DNA of 64,000 bases from Desmodus rotundus (GCF_022682495.2 NC_071389.1:176514056-176578055); one strand, 5' to 3'; positions 35,215-46,688 are shown, counted from the stretch's first letter. Numbers and translations are program-made. The notes: generated by a model not told the origin, from the letters alone.

Positions 35215-35420
35215 GTCTGTGGACTTCATGCACTAAGCACCTACTGCATACCAGACACTGTGCAAGGTTATGCTTTGGTTGGGGAGATGGCCAAGCATGC
35301 AGGCAGGGTGACAAGGACGATTCAAGGGGAAGAACCCACAGCACAATGGCACACAGAAGGAGCATCTAATCTATCTTGGGGAGTCAAGGAATGTCTCCCA
35401 GAGTCTCTGGCCTCCTAGCC
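35215..35420 (-). mobile_element. L2 LINE 3' end
   Basis: Antisense L2: 'aagcacctactgcataccag', 'acactgtgcaaggttatgc', then 'gtcaaggaatgtctcccaga'. Frames here (35165-35418) are relics or chance. Confidence 0.7.
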
Positions 35421-37544
35421 TCATACCAGCTACATCATCTATAATAATAGCCCACTTCAGAAACTAATAACTGATCTTAGGAAAACCAGCCTTATGCTGG
35501 AGTGAAATACCATGTTAAATATGTGCCTGGTGAATAGCAGCGAGGGCCATGGGTGTGTGAACCACCATGGTGCCTAAAGATGGATGGAGAGTTAGGGTTT
35601 CTCAGTGAAATATTTCTGTGTCAAGTTCTTGTTTTTTTATCAGAGTACTAACATCTGTCTTAAATTATGTCAGAGAATATTTTGTGGGGAGGTAAAAAGA
35701 TAACAGAATGGAGAAGGTAGGGTGACAACAAGGGAGAGAGAATAAAGGGTAAAACGGAGTGTAGAAAGCAGAGAAGGCAAGCTTGAGAGAGGAGGGTAAG
35801 GGGGAGAGGCCAGAAAATGCTGAAAACTGAAGAATAAAAAAGCCAGCAGGGAATTAAAGAGACAACAAATAAAAAAAGGAAGGAGCTACAATGCTGAACG
35901 CATATTAATGGAGAAACAAGATGAACAACAGAGGAATTGAGGGTGTGAGTAAGCAGAGGATGGAGAAATCAGCACCCAAGCAGCCTGGCCCCCTGGGGTG
36001 CAGAGGGAGCCATCTGCTTACTGCCTCTCCATGCAGGTTGGAGCTCAGAGGACCAGAGAGGGCTCTTGCAGACGCTGGAAAGCATCGGTGCAGTGCAATC
36101 CAGAGCGGTGCCCCCTCCCATCTGATAGTCTCTGGGGGCAAGTTACAGACAACCACTTGTGTGACAAGGGCCTCTGTTCGCTGTGTTCTTAGTAACATTC
36201 TTCTCTGTCCTTCACCAATTTTCAGAGTGTCCTCTGGTATTTAAGACCAGATGGCCAAGAAAGGACAAGGGCTACCAGAAGTCTTCAGGGGCTGGCCCCT
36301 TGACACTGCAGTGCAATCTCTGCCCCAGAAGCTTTTGCCTCCTTGATTCAGGCCAATCTCTGGAATAAGTAGCTAGTGAGGATTTTTCAAGTGTCCCCAT
36401 GATAGGAGAACTTCCTGGCTTTATCATAAGATACCCTCCAGCTATTCAGGTCTTAAAATAGCAAATGTTCCCCTTAAGAATCTGTTTGATTTTTTTTTTC
36501 ATTTACTATTCCTTCATTTGTTTTTGGTTAGAAGACGTGAAAAGCATTCCCCGAGTATGGTGACATTTATGTGAGCATGCTTGTGTTGATATAGACACCA
36601 TGCCCACCCTGATGGAGTTTGCATCCCTAACTCGTCAGTACAGACCAGAAGCTAATAGCAAGAAGTGAATGATATGCATGTGTTTGAACAGAGAGCTAAT
36701 ATGACCAATGCAATTAAACCGAGGATGCTAATAGAATTAACCGAATTTATCAGCTATTATGAGGTCATTGTTGATCAAATCCAGGAGTCTCATGGGATAA
36801 CTCAAGTTCTTCAATTCCCCTCATTCCACCTCCAGGGAGGATGGTAAATATCAAAGATAATCTTACATTCTCAAGGTCACATGAAGTTGGTGAGGAATTG
36901 GCTCTCTCAGTAGACAGAGCAAAGGAGTTACCATTTCTGTTATTCACCCCAGTATATCCCTTAGTTCCATCTTTTGCTATGGGTAATTAAGAAAATACCT
37001 GGGGCTGCCTTCTCTCTAGGTTTGTCTACCTTTTGCAAGGCCAGATGATCCAGAGAACCTCAAAGGAAGGGCAGCAACCCCAAATGAAGTAGGCCCAGAA
37101 TGGCCTGGATAGGCAGAGATGGGCCAGGTTAAGTCCAGGCTGACCTCCACCACAAAGTCTTAATAGGCTGCTGCTCTTCCTCGTGCTTCAGTAGTGTCTT
37201 GAAACATCTTTTCTTCTTGGGGAAGGTGAAGTTGATTGTAACTCATGGGGTCATGGTAACTCAGGCTCTACCTGTTGGATTAACTTCCTTCGTCTTATTC
37301 CTGTTTGCTCAGCAATAATATAGGAGAGGCCAGGACCAAGCAGATCAGGATACAGAGCTCCAAGTTTCCTTCAATTCTAAGAATCTATAACTGGGGAGGA
37401 GGGACACTTAACCTCCTCCCTGGGTTTCTGGGAACCATTAAATATCAAGTCAAACCAAGGAGTAAAGAGCATTAACTCAGGGAAAAACAAGATGAATGAA
37501 ACAAGATACAATCATGCTATTGTAACAGCATGATTAAAGTTTAT
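35421..37544. other. long stretch without a supported gene
   Basis: About 2.1 kb without a recognised gene or repeat. 35690-35930 is strongly purine-rich. Frames 35905-36198 (minus) and 35921-36244 (plus) oppose one another. At 37510-37535 a 9-bp inverted repeat ('aatcatgct') brackets 8 bases. Confidence 0.5.
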
Positions 37545-37785
37545 TTTTTAATTAATAGTTTATTGAGTACCTACTAGATATTTTTTTGTTTATTGAGGGT
37601 TTGCTAGATCCTTTCTTTGTATTAGTTAGCATTTACTAAAAATCTATAAGACAAGTATTATCATACTCAATTTACAGGTGAGGAAATTGAGGAAAGGGGA
37701 ATTTAAATAGACTGTTCAAAGTCGTACAACTAGTAGGCACCTGAGCTGGCTCAGTACGACTTCTGAGCCTATGACATGTCACACT
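37545..37785 (-). mobile_element. MIR SINE
   Basis: Antisense MIR: 'agtttattgagtacctacta', 'tcatactcaatttacaggtg', 'aggaaattgaggaaagg', 'ttcaaagtcgtacaactag', 'aggcacctgagctggc'. Confidence 0.75.
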
Positions 37786-38289
37786 AAGTGACATGGGTGA
37801 GCCTGTCACTTAGGTCCGGGAGCATCTCTCCCACAGCCCTGTAAGCTGCACACGCTTCTGACTCTCACTGGGGCGATGTCTCCCAGTCAGGCGCACACCG
37901 ACTGGCCACATGAGACATGATTGGGAATAATTGTGACATGACATGGCCTGGAATGACAAGCAGATAGGGCTTGAGTGCACAGAAACCCTTTGGGATCTGA
38001 GTTCAAGGGAAGGAGACGTGGTCATCTTAATAGTGTCTAGCATGCTTGGGCAAGAGGAGTTAGAGAGGACAGGTGACATTCTGAAAACCACCTCCTGCCT
38101 ACAGTTCATCATTCCCACCATGCCCAGCTCTGGAGCCTGGAACCAAGAGGGGTCATATGGAAGGGGCAAGAAGTCAAGGTCAACCATTTGGAAGACGTCT
38201 AACCATGACCAAGACAGACCCAGAGCTTGTCAGACCAGGCAGCAGTGGCTGGACTGGGGGCAGACCAGGGAAGAGGGACAACGGTGTGG
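37786..38289. other. unassigned sequence
   Basis: Frames 37810-38187 (minus, 125 aa) and 37943-38401 (plus, 152 aa) overlap on opposite strands. The plus frame ends inside a MIR, which argues against it being a gene. No domain is recognised. Confidence 0.5.
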
Positions 38290-38445
38290 TGAAAGAGTGC
38301 TGCTGGGAGGCCTCCAGTGGGCCTGGCCCCAGTCCTCCCTGATGTTACCCTTCTCTAGGTGTGTGACCCTGGAGAAATCACTGACTTTCTTTGAGTCTTA
38401 AGTTCAATCCCTTGCAATTCTAAATTATTCTGATTCTAACCTGAG
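38290..38445 (+). mobile_element. MIR SINE
   Basis: Sense MIR: 'ggcctggccccagtcctccc', 'aggtgtgtgaccctggagaa', 'atcactgactttctttgagt', then an ending like 'ttctaaattattctgattct'. Confidence 0.7.
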
Positions 38446-38450
38446 CCTAT

Positions 38451-38491
38451 TAAATACTCCATAGAAAGATACCCTTTCTATAGAGTATTTA
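38451..38491. repeat. 18-bp inverted repeat (hairpin)
   Basis: Arms at 38451-38468 (taaatactccatagaaag) and 38474-38491 pair at 17 of 18 positions around a 5-base loop (atacc). Either strand of RNA would fold into a stable short hairpin. It is too short for a usual microRNA precursor, and no run of T follows that would suggest a terminator-like signal. Origin unknown. Confidence 0.8.
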
Positions 38492-38599
38492 GAAACTAAA
38501 AACAAAGGTCCCTCTTATAAGAAATAGAGCAATACAGGGCTTCAGTCCAAAGACAGGCATAGATTGGTGTCTAGCTTGCCATCCAAGGGCATAAAGGGT

Positions 38600-39010
38600 C
38601 TTTTTCTTTCTCCCACATATTTGTTGGATGCCTTTGGCTATAGGTAGGAAAATACCATGATTCTATTGGCTTAAACAATATGGAAATGTATTTCATGAGG
38701 AGTCCAGAAGTAAGCCAACTCCAGAGTTGGTCAGTTCATCCTTAAGAACCCAGGATATTTCCATCTCTCCCCTCCACTATCCTGCAGGTGCAGCTTTGTT
38801 CTCAGAAATAGATTTCTCACGGGGTTACAAAGGTGGCTGCTGTACTTCCAGGGGTCATTGTAATATCTAGCAAGAAAAAAGTCCATCTCTTCCCAAGCAC
38901 CACTTTTTTAAAAGCAAAGAAACCTTTTCACAAATCCTTTCATACCTGTTTGTCCAAAACTAGTTCATATGCCTCATCACATCCAACCACAGGCAAGAGG
39001 AGTGGTACCT
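38600..39010. mobile_element. old interspersed repeat, family not named
   Basis: Text such as 'gcttaaacaatatggaaatg', 'aagtaagccaactccagag', 'aaaggtggctgctgtacttc' and 'cactttttta' followed by A-rich sequence recalls a widely dispersed eutherian repeat. I cannot name it. No gene is seen. Confidence 0.35.
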
Positions 39011-39194
39011 GAGATGCTGAGGAGGGGCAAAAACCTGGAAAAAATCAGAGCTCCAATAGCAGAAAAGAGCTGAGGGGAGTGGTGGAGAGATGAGGGTAGT
39101 GATGGAGTTGGTAATTATGACAAAAAGCAACTGTTTGTCTTCCCATACCCATTTTCCCTTCCTTCCTTAACAACATAAAACCCTGGTGTTTAAC

Positions 39195-39650
39195 TGGGTA
39201 GTCTGCCGTTCAGATTACATTTGTCAACTGAACATTTTCACCAGTATGTGTGGCCATGTCCTTAAATTCTGGCCACTGAGACGTAGGCAGGGGGGCCATG
39301 TGGAACTTTGGGAATGTTGCTTAAATGGAGCTAACTCAGCTTGGAGACCTGCCCCCTGTGTTCTTTTGCTTTCCTGCTTCTTTCAGCCTGCAACCCAAAT
39401 GGATGGCTGGATCTCCATCAGTCATCTTGGACCATAAGTCAACCTCAAGAATGAAAACCACATCCTAGGGTACAGTTTAGCAGAACAACAGGAGGAGTTG
39501 AGGTCTCTGGTGACTCCAGAGCCCCCATACCTGCCCCAACAGCCTGTCTCCATATTTATGCAAGAGGACAAACTCGTGTTTGTTCAAGCCATTATGTGTC
39601 TGCTCTGTGGCTCACTGCCAGCGCAGTTCTTAACTGGCACAGCAGCCAGC
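39195..39650 (+). mobile_element. old interspersed repeat, family not named
   Basis: Phrases such as 'aaattctggccactgagacg', 'atggctggatctccatcagt', 'catcttggaccataag', 'gaatgaaaaccacatcctag' and 'caagccattatgtgtctgct' match a repeat common in placental mammals. Its name and exact ends are not certain to me. The plus frames 39186-39437 and 39498-39788 lie within or next to it. Confidence 0.5.
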
Positions 39651-39714
39651 GGTGGCAGCCACAGCCCCGGAGTTCAATTACAGAGGTCATTGAGTTTATT
39701 CTCTCAGTTTGAGA

Positions 39715-39950
39715 ATGTGGCAGGGAGAAGTTTTGGAGTCAAACTGATCTGCGTGCAGATCCTGGCTTTGTCACTTGCAACGGTGTGAGCATTGGTGAGT
39801 GACGTGAGTTCTTTGGGCTTAGTTTCACCATCGGTAAAAAGGGACCTGGCCCTTCCTACTGCAAAGGGTGGTCCTGAGGGTGAAGTAAGAAAATGTTTGC
39901 AAATTATTTTGTGTTACAAATGCACGTAACAGTGGCCTAATACATGGTCC
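39715..39950 (+). mobile_element. MIR SINE
   Basis: Sense MIR: 'gttttggagtcaaactgatc', 'agatcctggctttgtcactt', 'cttagtttcaccatcggtaa', 'gtggtcctgagggtgaagta'. Confidence 0.8.
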
Positions 39951-40135
39951 TAAATATTTTAGAAAACATTCATAGACTCTTAAGGACTTAGAAGTCCCAT
40001 TGCCCAAACCTCTCATTTTTGGAGGAAAAGAAACTGAACAGCATAGAGGTGAAATCAGGCCCCAAGGGGTACCTGAAGGCACAGTGGTCGTGATCACTCA
40101 TCACAAAGAATACTTTCCTCATTCTGTGTCCTGCA
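39951..40135 (-). mobile_element. old MIR-like fragment (probable)
   Basis: 'gaagtcccattgcccaaacc', 'tctcatttttggaggaaaag', 'aaactgaacagcatagagg' follows the order of an old MIR-related or unnamed SINE in antisense. Low divergence control. Confidence 0.4.
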
Positions 40136-41089
40136 CAGCATGTGCACCGCCCGTGGCCCTGGTGTTCCGGGACCTCCCTTCTGGACACACTACCCAGCTC
40201 CTGACGAGGGGCAGATGCTCAGTCCTGAGCGCCAGCCACCATGATGTCTTTCTTTCTCCTGCACTGATATCATCAGTCACATCATGTGGTACTACTTTAA
40301 TTGCTATCCTATTTTTGGAAAAATAGATGGCTAAACATAAGCAATTTTTTCTTAGCATTTTTTTTGGTTACTAAAGCAAAGTACTCAGTAAATAAGGACT
40401 GATTTGCATGACATTTTGCATGAATAGCAATGTTGAATGAACAAGGTAACAGACTTTGAACTTTCATAGGCGTTCTATTCAATTTTAAAATGTTTTTTTG
40501 TTGTTGTTGTTAATTCCCAGTAGATTTCCACTGACATTAAAATCAACCACAATTTGGGAGGCCTCTGCTGGCTACAAGGGGAAAATACAAAAGCAATTAT
40601 AAACCAGTGTGTGTTTGTTTAGCTAGGTGAGGTTTGCCTTTATTTGTGCACACTTGGCGGTGCCTATTTTCCAGGAATGGGGACCCTGGTTATGCTCTAA
40701 ACCCCAGGTAACCTCGCAGTCTGGGGCATTAGCCTGGCCTTGCTGGGAGCCAAAGAGGACTCGTGCTGTGCTTTCCCAAGTCGGAACTGGTCAAAACAAC
40801 GCCCACAGATATGCAAGGGCAAGCAAACCACAACAAAGGCCAAATAACCACATATCTTATATGCTAAGTAGATAGCAAATTCTACACTAAAATAACTATT
40901 TAAAAGACTTTGGGTGTCTTTTCCACCAGCACAATCAGAATGCTCCATCCCCAAGAAATTTGCCCCATGTGACTGTTCGCATAACACACCCCAGGCCATA
41001 ATTGTAGAGCATAGCCATGATGGATGACTAGGAGAGAACAAATAGAATATAATAATTATTCTGCTCTGGATTTAAGTAATGCTTTTCTT
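40136..41089. other. unassigned sequence
   Basis: About 950 bases with no recognised gene. Contains a short (TTG)n run at 40497-40511. Frame pairs 40000-40326/40119-40358 and 40627-40875/40697-41041 are on opposite strands. Confidence 0.5.
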
Positions 41090-41335
41090 CCCCAGGTCTA
41101 TGTGCTTTCACACAGATTAGAAGGTAAGGGTGGGTATTAATACCCCCATGTGTGGATAAGGAAATGGAGTCAGAAATGAAAGTTGTTCGTCCACAGACTT
41201 AGAATAAAAGCCTATTAGAGGTGAATAATAATCTTTGACATCCTCTATGAAACACTCTCATCTCTCAGATGAAGAAGCTGAAGTCAGGATGATGATGTGA
41301 CTTTTCTAAGACTGCGCTGTGAGTGGCCGAGTAAT
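41090..41335 (-). mobile_element. two tandem MIR fragments
   Basis: Two antisense MIR pieces in a row. The first (41090-41215) has 'tgctttcacacagattagaa', 'aatacccccatgtgtggata' and 'aggaaatggagtcagaa'. The second (41216-41335) has 'ctcatctctcagatgaagaa' and 'ctgcgctgtgagtggccgag'. Confidence 0.65.
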
Positions 41336-41601
41336 ACACTTACCCCTTCATGGAGCCACAAATAAAAATGAAGTCTCCTGACCACCCAGGAAATAAGCTG
41401 TTCCATCTTCAAGGGCAGGTTTTCTAGGAACATGGCTCCAAAACTGAGCCTTCCCACCCAGCAACTCGAGAGCAGAGTCTCCCCGGAGTCACCAGGATCA
41501 CGGTCAGAGGTCACAGCTGCCTTCAGCATCCCAGGGGGGTTTACTTCATGTCAAGAGTAAGCAACCCAATAACTTGAGAGACCTCATGGGAGTTCACATT
41601 C

Positions 41602-41643
41602 CCACACAAAACCACTATCCAGGAGGACAGAAGAGGAAAGGAA
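41602..41643 (+). repeat. 42-bp direct repeat, copy 1
   Basis: Begins 'ccacacaaaaccact' and ends 'gaggaaaggaa'. It matches 42607-42648 at 38 of 42 positions without gaps, 1005 bases apart. Probably two fragments of the same unnamed repeat. Confidence 0.75.
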
Positions 41644-42606
41644 ATCCCCTCTCCATATACAACAGCACCAAATTTCCTGCCCAGCTCCCTTTCTTCTTCA
41701 TCATCATCATTACTCACATCCCATAACAAGATGCGGTGCTACCAGGAGTGTGGGAAGGGCCTTGGTGGGTATTCATCCTCAGAGATTCTCTTCTCTGAGA
41801 GTGTTACCCCCCTTTCCTAGGCTTTGAGGGGCCACGATATGTAGCCATAGGCACCCAGCCCATGGAAATCCCCATTAAGATCTAGATTCCCATGAAGTTT
41901 GGGCTCCAGGGTGTGCCCAGCGTAGTAGGAAACTGCAAAGGCTCTTGATCCTGGGCTCTTAGGCTACAAGAGGGCAGAGTAGCAGCTGTCAGGGTGAGAA
42001 GTCATAGGCCACAGAAGAAGGGGCAGTGTGCTCCAAAAGAAAAGGAACTGTCGCAGCCCCTTCTTCTCTCTGCACAGCTCTGTCAGAACAGTGGACAAGG
42101 ATCTGAGCAGAGGCTGCAGGCACACAGAGCCCATCCATCCTATCCCTGCCTCTTCCTGCCAGGCTGCCTCGCCCTCCTTCCCCACATCCCTCGGCTGCAG
42201 ACTGATTCTTCCCACCCTGGGGCATCTGCCTCCTACTCTCCTGTCTCCCACTCTACTGCCTCCTACTGCCTACTCTACTGGCTCCTACTCTACTGTCAAG
42301 AAAGGTGCAGAATACTTGACTTCCCTCTCTTCAATGCCCTGTCCCGTCACCCCATTTACAAACTCCTTATTAAGCCAAAATCCATTTCCCCCACTTATAA
42401 AAGAAAGATGCTCTCAGATTACACACCAAGCCCTTTCCTCTCAGACACAAATGCTCTTCTCAAGGTTTCACATCCTCACCTCAAGAATAGATCTTCCTTA
42501 GGAGAAATGGGGATGATAAAGAATTTCAACTCTAAATCACAATATACTCTAAGATACAAGGGCATGTATGACATCACCGATAATTCAGATATTATATAAA
42601 TATTTA

Positions 42607-42648
42607 CCACACAAAACCACTGCCCAGGAGAACAGGAGAGGAAAGGAA
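42607..42648 (+). repeat. 42-bp direct repeat, copy 2
   Basis: Partner of 41602-41643. The similarity stops sharply on both sides. The flanks differ, so it is not a longer tandem duplication. Confidence 0.75.
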
Positions 42649-43699
42649 TGATGAGGGGCATGGAGTTGTTTGCTGAATTCCTTCACATCACCTGCTGTTG
42701 CTCAGTTCAGCTCACCCCAGTTTGGGACCTATGTCCCACAGGTCAGCCTCCCCTACAGGATAGTTTGACAAACTTCTTAGGACATGTAGACTGTGTGGGG
42801 TGTCCTTGAACTCTGAATTTCAATGACATCTGCAGCTATTAGGCCCCAGATCCCCCCTCACATCCCATCTCCTGGTTCCCACTAGTGGCCTGCCACAATG
42901 GCGTTGCTATGAACCCAACCCAATGCTCAGTTCTGGGTTTCTTAGGAGCTTGGCATCTAGGTGGACAGTTATCCAGACCTCTGCTTCTCTTCCTCTTGCC
43001 CCCATTTCAATGCTTATTAACACTTCAGATGGAGGACATGAAAGAGGAAAAGTGAAAATCTGGTTAGTCGGTTTTGCTATTTTCTGGGTGCAATGGTGAA
43101 AAATGGATAGCCAAGGAAGGCAAAGCTATTAGGTATTGAAATCTCTAGATTTCAACTAACCTTATTTCCTCACAGATAATGGCGAATTGACAATAAAGTC
43201 ATTTTTTCTGCAACCTTCTTCAGAAAAAAAATATTTCATTTCTGATGCCAATTGCACCACTGGGATAACCAAGACCCATAAATAATATGTGTCCTCAAAG
43301 CTTGGTGAGAGAGCCCACAGACAGAAGACTACCTAGGTCTCTGGGTCATGGGGAAGTAGCGCCCACCTCACGCTCCCTCCACTGGGTTTTCTTTGTGCCC
43401 ATGTGCGGCAGCATCAGCGACATGTCATTACGGCCTGCCAGCTCCAGCCCTCCTGTGCAGGCTTCCCGCCACCAACCCCTCCACCTGGTCAGACTGGCCT
43501 GTCATTGCTCCTGATCACACCTTACCCTCCCCTGCCTCACTCCTTTCTCCCTTCTAGGCCCATCTGGAAAGGCTTGACTCTTTCCCAAACCCAAGCTTTT
43601 AAGTCCACAAGGACCACAGTGACCTCGAGACAATGCCACTCAGCACTGCTTTGACCTCCCACAGCCCCATCTTGTCCTTTGGAAACATCCAGTGGGCAA

Positions 43700-43965
43700 G
43701 TCCTGCCACTAGCACAGAGTTCAAATTGGCACCAAGGGCCAGCATGGCAGCCATGTGCCCTGGGGCCCAGTCCACCTGCTACAAACCCAGATCCTGCCGC
43801 TTAGCTCTGTCCATGAGCTAAGTCACCCTCAGGTTCCTCTTCTGTAAAATGAGACTGGAAATAGAATCTACCTTTTAGACTTGTTTTGAAACCTAAATGA
43901 GAGGAAACTACAAAGCACTTAGCATGAGGCCTGGCAGAAAATAAGTCCTGGGTGCGTGCCGATTA
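43700..43965 (+). mobile_element. MIR SINE
   Basis: Sense MIR: 'acaaacccagatcctgccgc', 'aggttcctcttctgtaaaat', 'gaaacctaaatgagaggaaa', 'gcacttagcatgaggcctgg'. Confidence 0.8.
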
Positions 43966-43999
43966 TGGCCATCCTTAGTAACATCCCCACCAGCCCAGT

Positions 44000-44065
44000 C
44001 ACGGCATGGGTACCTCGTCAGCATCACCTGGGACCTGCTCTGGGCCCGCCTCTGGTCTTACACTC
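44000..44065. mobile_element. MER5-like hAT fragment (probable)
   Basis: 'gtcagcatcacctgggacct', 'gctctgggcccgcctctgg' recalls the MER5 'atcacctggggagctt...' zone. Short. Confidence 0.45.
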
Positions 44066-44166
44066 AACCGAGAGAGTGCCTTCTAGGTTGTGTAGCTTGT
44101 ATGTAACTCAGTGCCTTCTAGGATTTTTAGTAAAAGGTCTCTTCTGGTATTTACATGGATCTGCAC

Positions 44167-44168
44167 GT

Positions 44169-44214
<46 letters not shown>
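44167..44214 (+). repeat. (TG)n microsatellite
   Basis: About 24 TG units; capable of forming Z-DNA and probably polymorphic. Frames through it (Val/Cys repeats) are artefacts. Confidence 0.95.
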
Positions 44215-44215
<1 letters not shown>

Positions 44216-45424
44216 AAGAGGCAGGCTTGTGTCACGACTCTGGATCCATTTTCAGGCCACTCACACAATTAGCACTTAGTGATCCAGGACCAAACTGTTA
44301 CTGGTCAAGCTCAGCACCGCCCCCCCTTCCCTCAGCATGAGTTTGTCCCAGAGGAGCCTCAATTCTCAAGCAAATAGGTTACTAACAGAGCCAGCTCATC
44401 CTGTTTCTAGACAGTCCCAGATCTGTCTGACTTAAAGCAGATGTCTCCTCCCACCTCAGTTACAATTAGAATCAAATTATGCTCCTTTCGAAAGTCCCAA
44501 TTCTTACTTCTGGAACCAACTACCACTGCCACTGCTCAGTCCTCCCTGCCTCCTTTCCCTCTCCCCCTCCCCTGGCCACTGATGGCTCCCAGCCTCTTCG
44601 CACGACTACCCCTCCCTTCCAGGTTTTGCAGGCAGCGCCACCTTCTGGATGCAAACTCAGCTGCAGCACCGGGGCGGGGTGCCAGAAGCTGGCCAGGATG
44701 AATGGATCTTCAGCTCCTAGTAACACTGCCTAAACTGGATGGTTCTGCAGTAGCCCTGCAATAGTTAATCTTTGCTTTTGAAAAGCAAGGAGACACTCAT
44801 TGTAAGAGAAGAATAAAGGGCCAAATGTAAACAAGACATATAATTTAGGAAAAATAAATTTCATCTTAGACAGCCTTTTACCTCAAAACTATGAAGTGTT
44901 AACAGTGATGACTGCACATTTACATTTCTTTTTCATCTTTTTTCTTCTTTTAAGCAACTTCTCATGGGAAAGCGTCAGCTTTATAATTTGATACAATGGT
45001 ATACCTTTCGCCTTGGCATAAAAATAATTACCAGGCTAGAGACCCTCCTTAAGTAAGAGACACAAAGACATAAACCCTCCTGGAGACGTGTAGAAGCAGG
45101 CTGGGGCTCCCTCGTAATAGGAAGGCCTGGTTCTTAGAGAAAAAACACCTTACGAACAACGGACCTCCCTTCTCACTGGGTCTCAAGGAAAAGTCCAGAT
45201 GGTATCCTAGTCACCGTTAACCTACGATTCGTTTTTAAGAATCAGCCACCTTAAGGAAAGGGGAGTTTGGGTTTTTTGTTGTTGTTGCTTGTTTTTTGTT
45301 TTCCTGAAAGGAGGATTTCTAGTGGCAGTTTTTTTCTTAGTGATGTTGAATTTATTATTTGTAGTATGTCATGCTTTGCATATAAGTAATTATATTATGG
45401 TGATTTAAAGTCATCAAACTTAAT
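44215..45424. other. unassigned sequence
   Basis: About 1.2 kb with no gene recognised. Opposing frames at 44441-44733 (plus) and 44520-44726 (minus) lie in C-rich sequence. A G/T-rich low-complexity block occupies 45268-45300. Confidence 0.5.
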
Positions 45425-45710
45425 AATAATAGCTGCTAACAGTTACTGAGCACTTACTAAAATATATATAGTTAATAGATTATATATTATATATTGTAAT
45501 AGATTACATATAATCTAAAATATATATCTCTTAAATTATTAAATTTTTACAGCAGTTCACTATGGTGATACTATCATTATCCCCACTTTTAAAACAAGGA
45601 AACTGAAAGGCTGACAGAATTGCCGAAGTTGCACGCAGCCAGGATTTGGACCCAGCAGTTCTAGTTTCAGAGGCTATGACTTTAACCATTTTGACCTGAT
45701 GCCTTATAAT
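45425..45710 (-). mobile_element. MIR SINE with an AT-rich interruption
   Basis: Antisense MIR: 'ttactgagcacttactaaaa', then an AT-rich block (about 45462-45535), then 'tatccccacttttaaaacaa', 'ggaaactgaaaggctgacag', 'gccaggatttggacccagca', 'gactttaaccattttgacct'. The AT block splits the tail from the body. Confidence 0.8.
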
Positions 45711-46398
45711 AGACCAGCATCTCCAAGGTGACACACCAGTGAACTTTCCAAAAAGAAAAAAAGGAAACATTCTAACTGATTCTAACCGAAGAGCTAACTC
45801 TTGCCTTCTCCGATTCTATCCATCATCCACTTATCCGTGCACAATCCTGATCCTAATCCTAAACACATTAGTGAAGTAGAAAAAAATATAGATGAAAATT
45901 GAAACAAAGAGATAGAGGCAGAGATGAGAGAGAGAGACAGAGAGAGCGAGAGAGAGAGCATGTGGAGCCAGAAACAGAAGACAGACAGACAGCACATGAG
46001 ATTTGGACCCAGCATTTTAACCTGGAGTCTACGGGATCCATGAACATCCTGAGATTATATGCGAAGAGTCGTGTGTATGTGCATATTTTTCTGGGGAAAA
46101 AGTCCTCTGCATTTTAAAGATCCTCAAAAAGTACCTGTGTTCTGGAAAAGATTAGAAATTACCAATTGCAATTAAGAACAAAACGGTGCAAACAACCAGC
46201 TATCTCCTCTGTTCTTTCATATAGGACCATCTCATACACAATCAACATATTCCCTTCTGGTCAAAAATTAAAGGAAGACAAAAAGGAAGCCTAGAACATC
46301 AAAAGACATTAAGAGTATCTTAACTCATCAACATGCTCTTAGTTATTCAAAAGTTAATGTACTATGTACTAGATATTAATTCAAACATAGATAAGGAA
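45711..46398. other. unassigned sequence with a (GA)n tract
   Basis: No gene recognised. 45918-45960 is a degenerate GA-repeat. Frames across it (45794-46015 minus and 45899-46117 plus) are low-complexity artefacts. Confidence 0.5.
45918..45960 (+). repeat. (GA)n degenerate microsatellite
   Basis: Mostly GAGA with CAGA and GCGA interruptions. Confidence 0.85.
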
Positions 46399-46415
46399 GA
46401 AAGAGGATCGGCTTT
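46399..46415 (+). repeat. target-site duplication of the SINE, left copy
   Basis: 'gaaagaggatcggcttt' here is repeated at 46656-46672 with one difference (g to a). It brackets the SINE exactly. Confidence 0.9.
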
Positions 46416-46655
46416 CTTATATATATTTTTTAAAGATTTTATTTATTTATTTTCAGAGAGAGGGGAAGGGAGGGAGAAAGAGAGGGAGAGAGACATCAAT
46501 GTGAGAGACAAACATCAGTTGGCTGCATCTCACACACCCTGAACCAGGGACTTTGCCCACAACCCAGGCATGTGCCCTGTCTAGGAATTAAACCAGAAGT
46601 GAACCTTCTGGTTCATTTGTCTGTGCTCAGTCCGTTGGGCCACACCAGCCAGGGT
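46416..46655 (-). mobile_element. Ves-type bat SINE (tRNA-derived)
   Basis: Antisense copy of about 240 bases. On the minus strand it starts with a 'ccctggctggtgtgg' head and has tRNA-like box A (46625-46643) and a decayed box B (46584-46594). 'gggcacatgcctgggttg' follows, then a CT-rich body and an A-rich tail seen here as T-rich text from 46426. This layout is the bat Ves family. It is moved by L1 machinery, as the 17-bp target-site duplication shows. No other copy was noticed in the window. Confidence 0.9.
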
Positions 46656-46672
46656 GAAAGAGGATCAGCTTT
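46656..46672 (+). repeat. target-site duplication of the SINE, right copy
   Basis: Matches 46399-46415 at 16 of 17 bases; this fixes the SINE ends. Confidence 0.9.
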
Positions 46673-46688
46673 TACTGAGGACATACTA

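Larger units (their letters stand above)
41336..43699. other. long stretch without a supported gene
   Basis: About 2.4 kb. The longest frame (41994-42599 plus, 201 aa) starts in C/T-rich sequence with a degenerate 'ctcctactctactg' repeat and has no recognised domain. An opposing frame covers 41964-42251. A 42-bp direct repeat links 41602-41643 and 42607-42648. No named mobile element was identified. Confidence 0.45.

Noticed and set aside
37943..38401. 152-aa plus-strand frame
   Set aside because: Its last 40 codons are in a MIR and the opposite strand carries a 125-aa frame; no domain recognised.
44155..44340. Frame with Val/Cys repeats; possible CRISPR-like regularity
   Set aside because: It is a (TG)n microsatellite. 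No CRISPR repeats with spacers are present anywhere in the window.
46584..46643. tRNA-like box A and box B
   Set aside because: They belong to the head of the Ves SINE; box B is decayed and no tRNA fold is kept. Not a tRNA gene.
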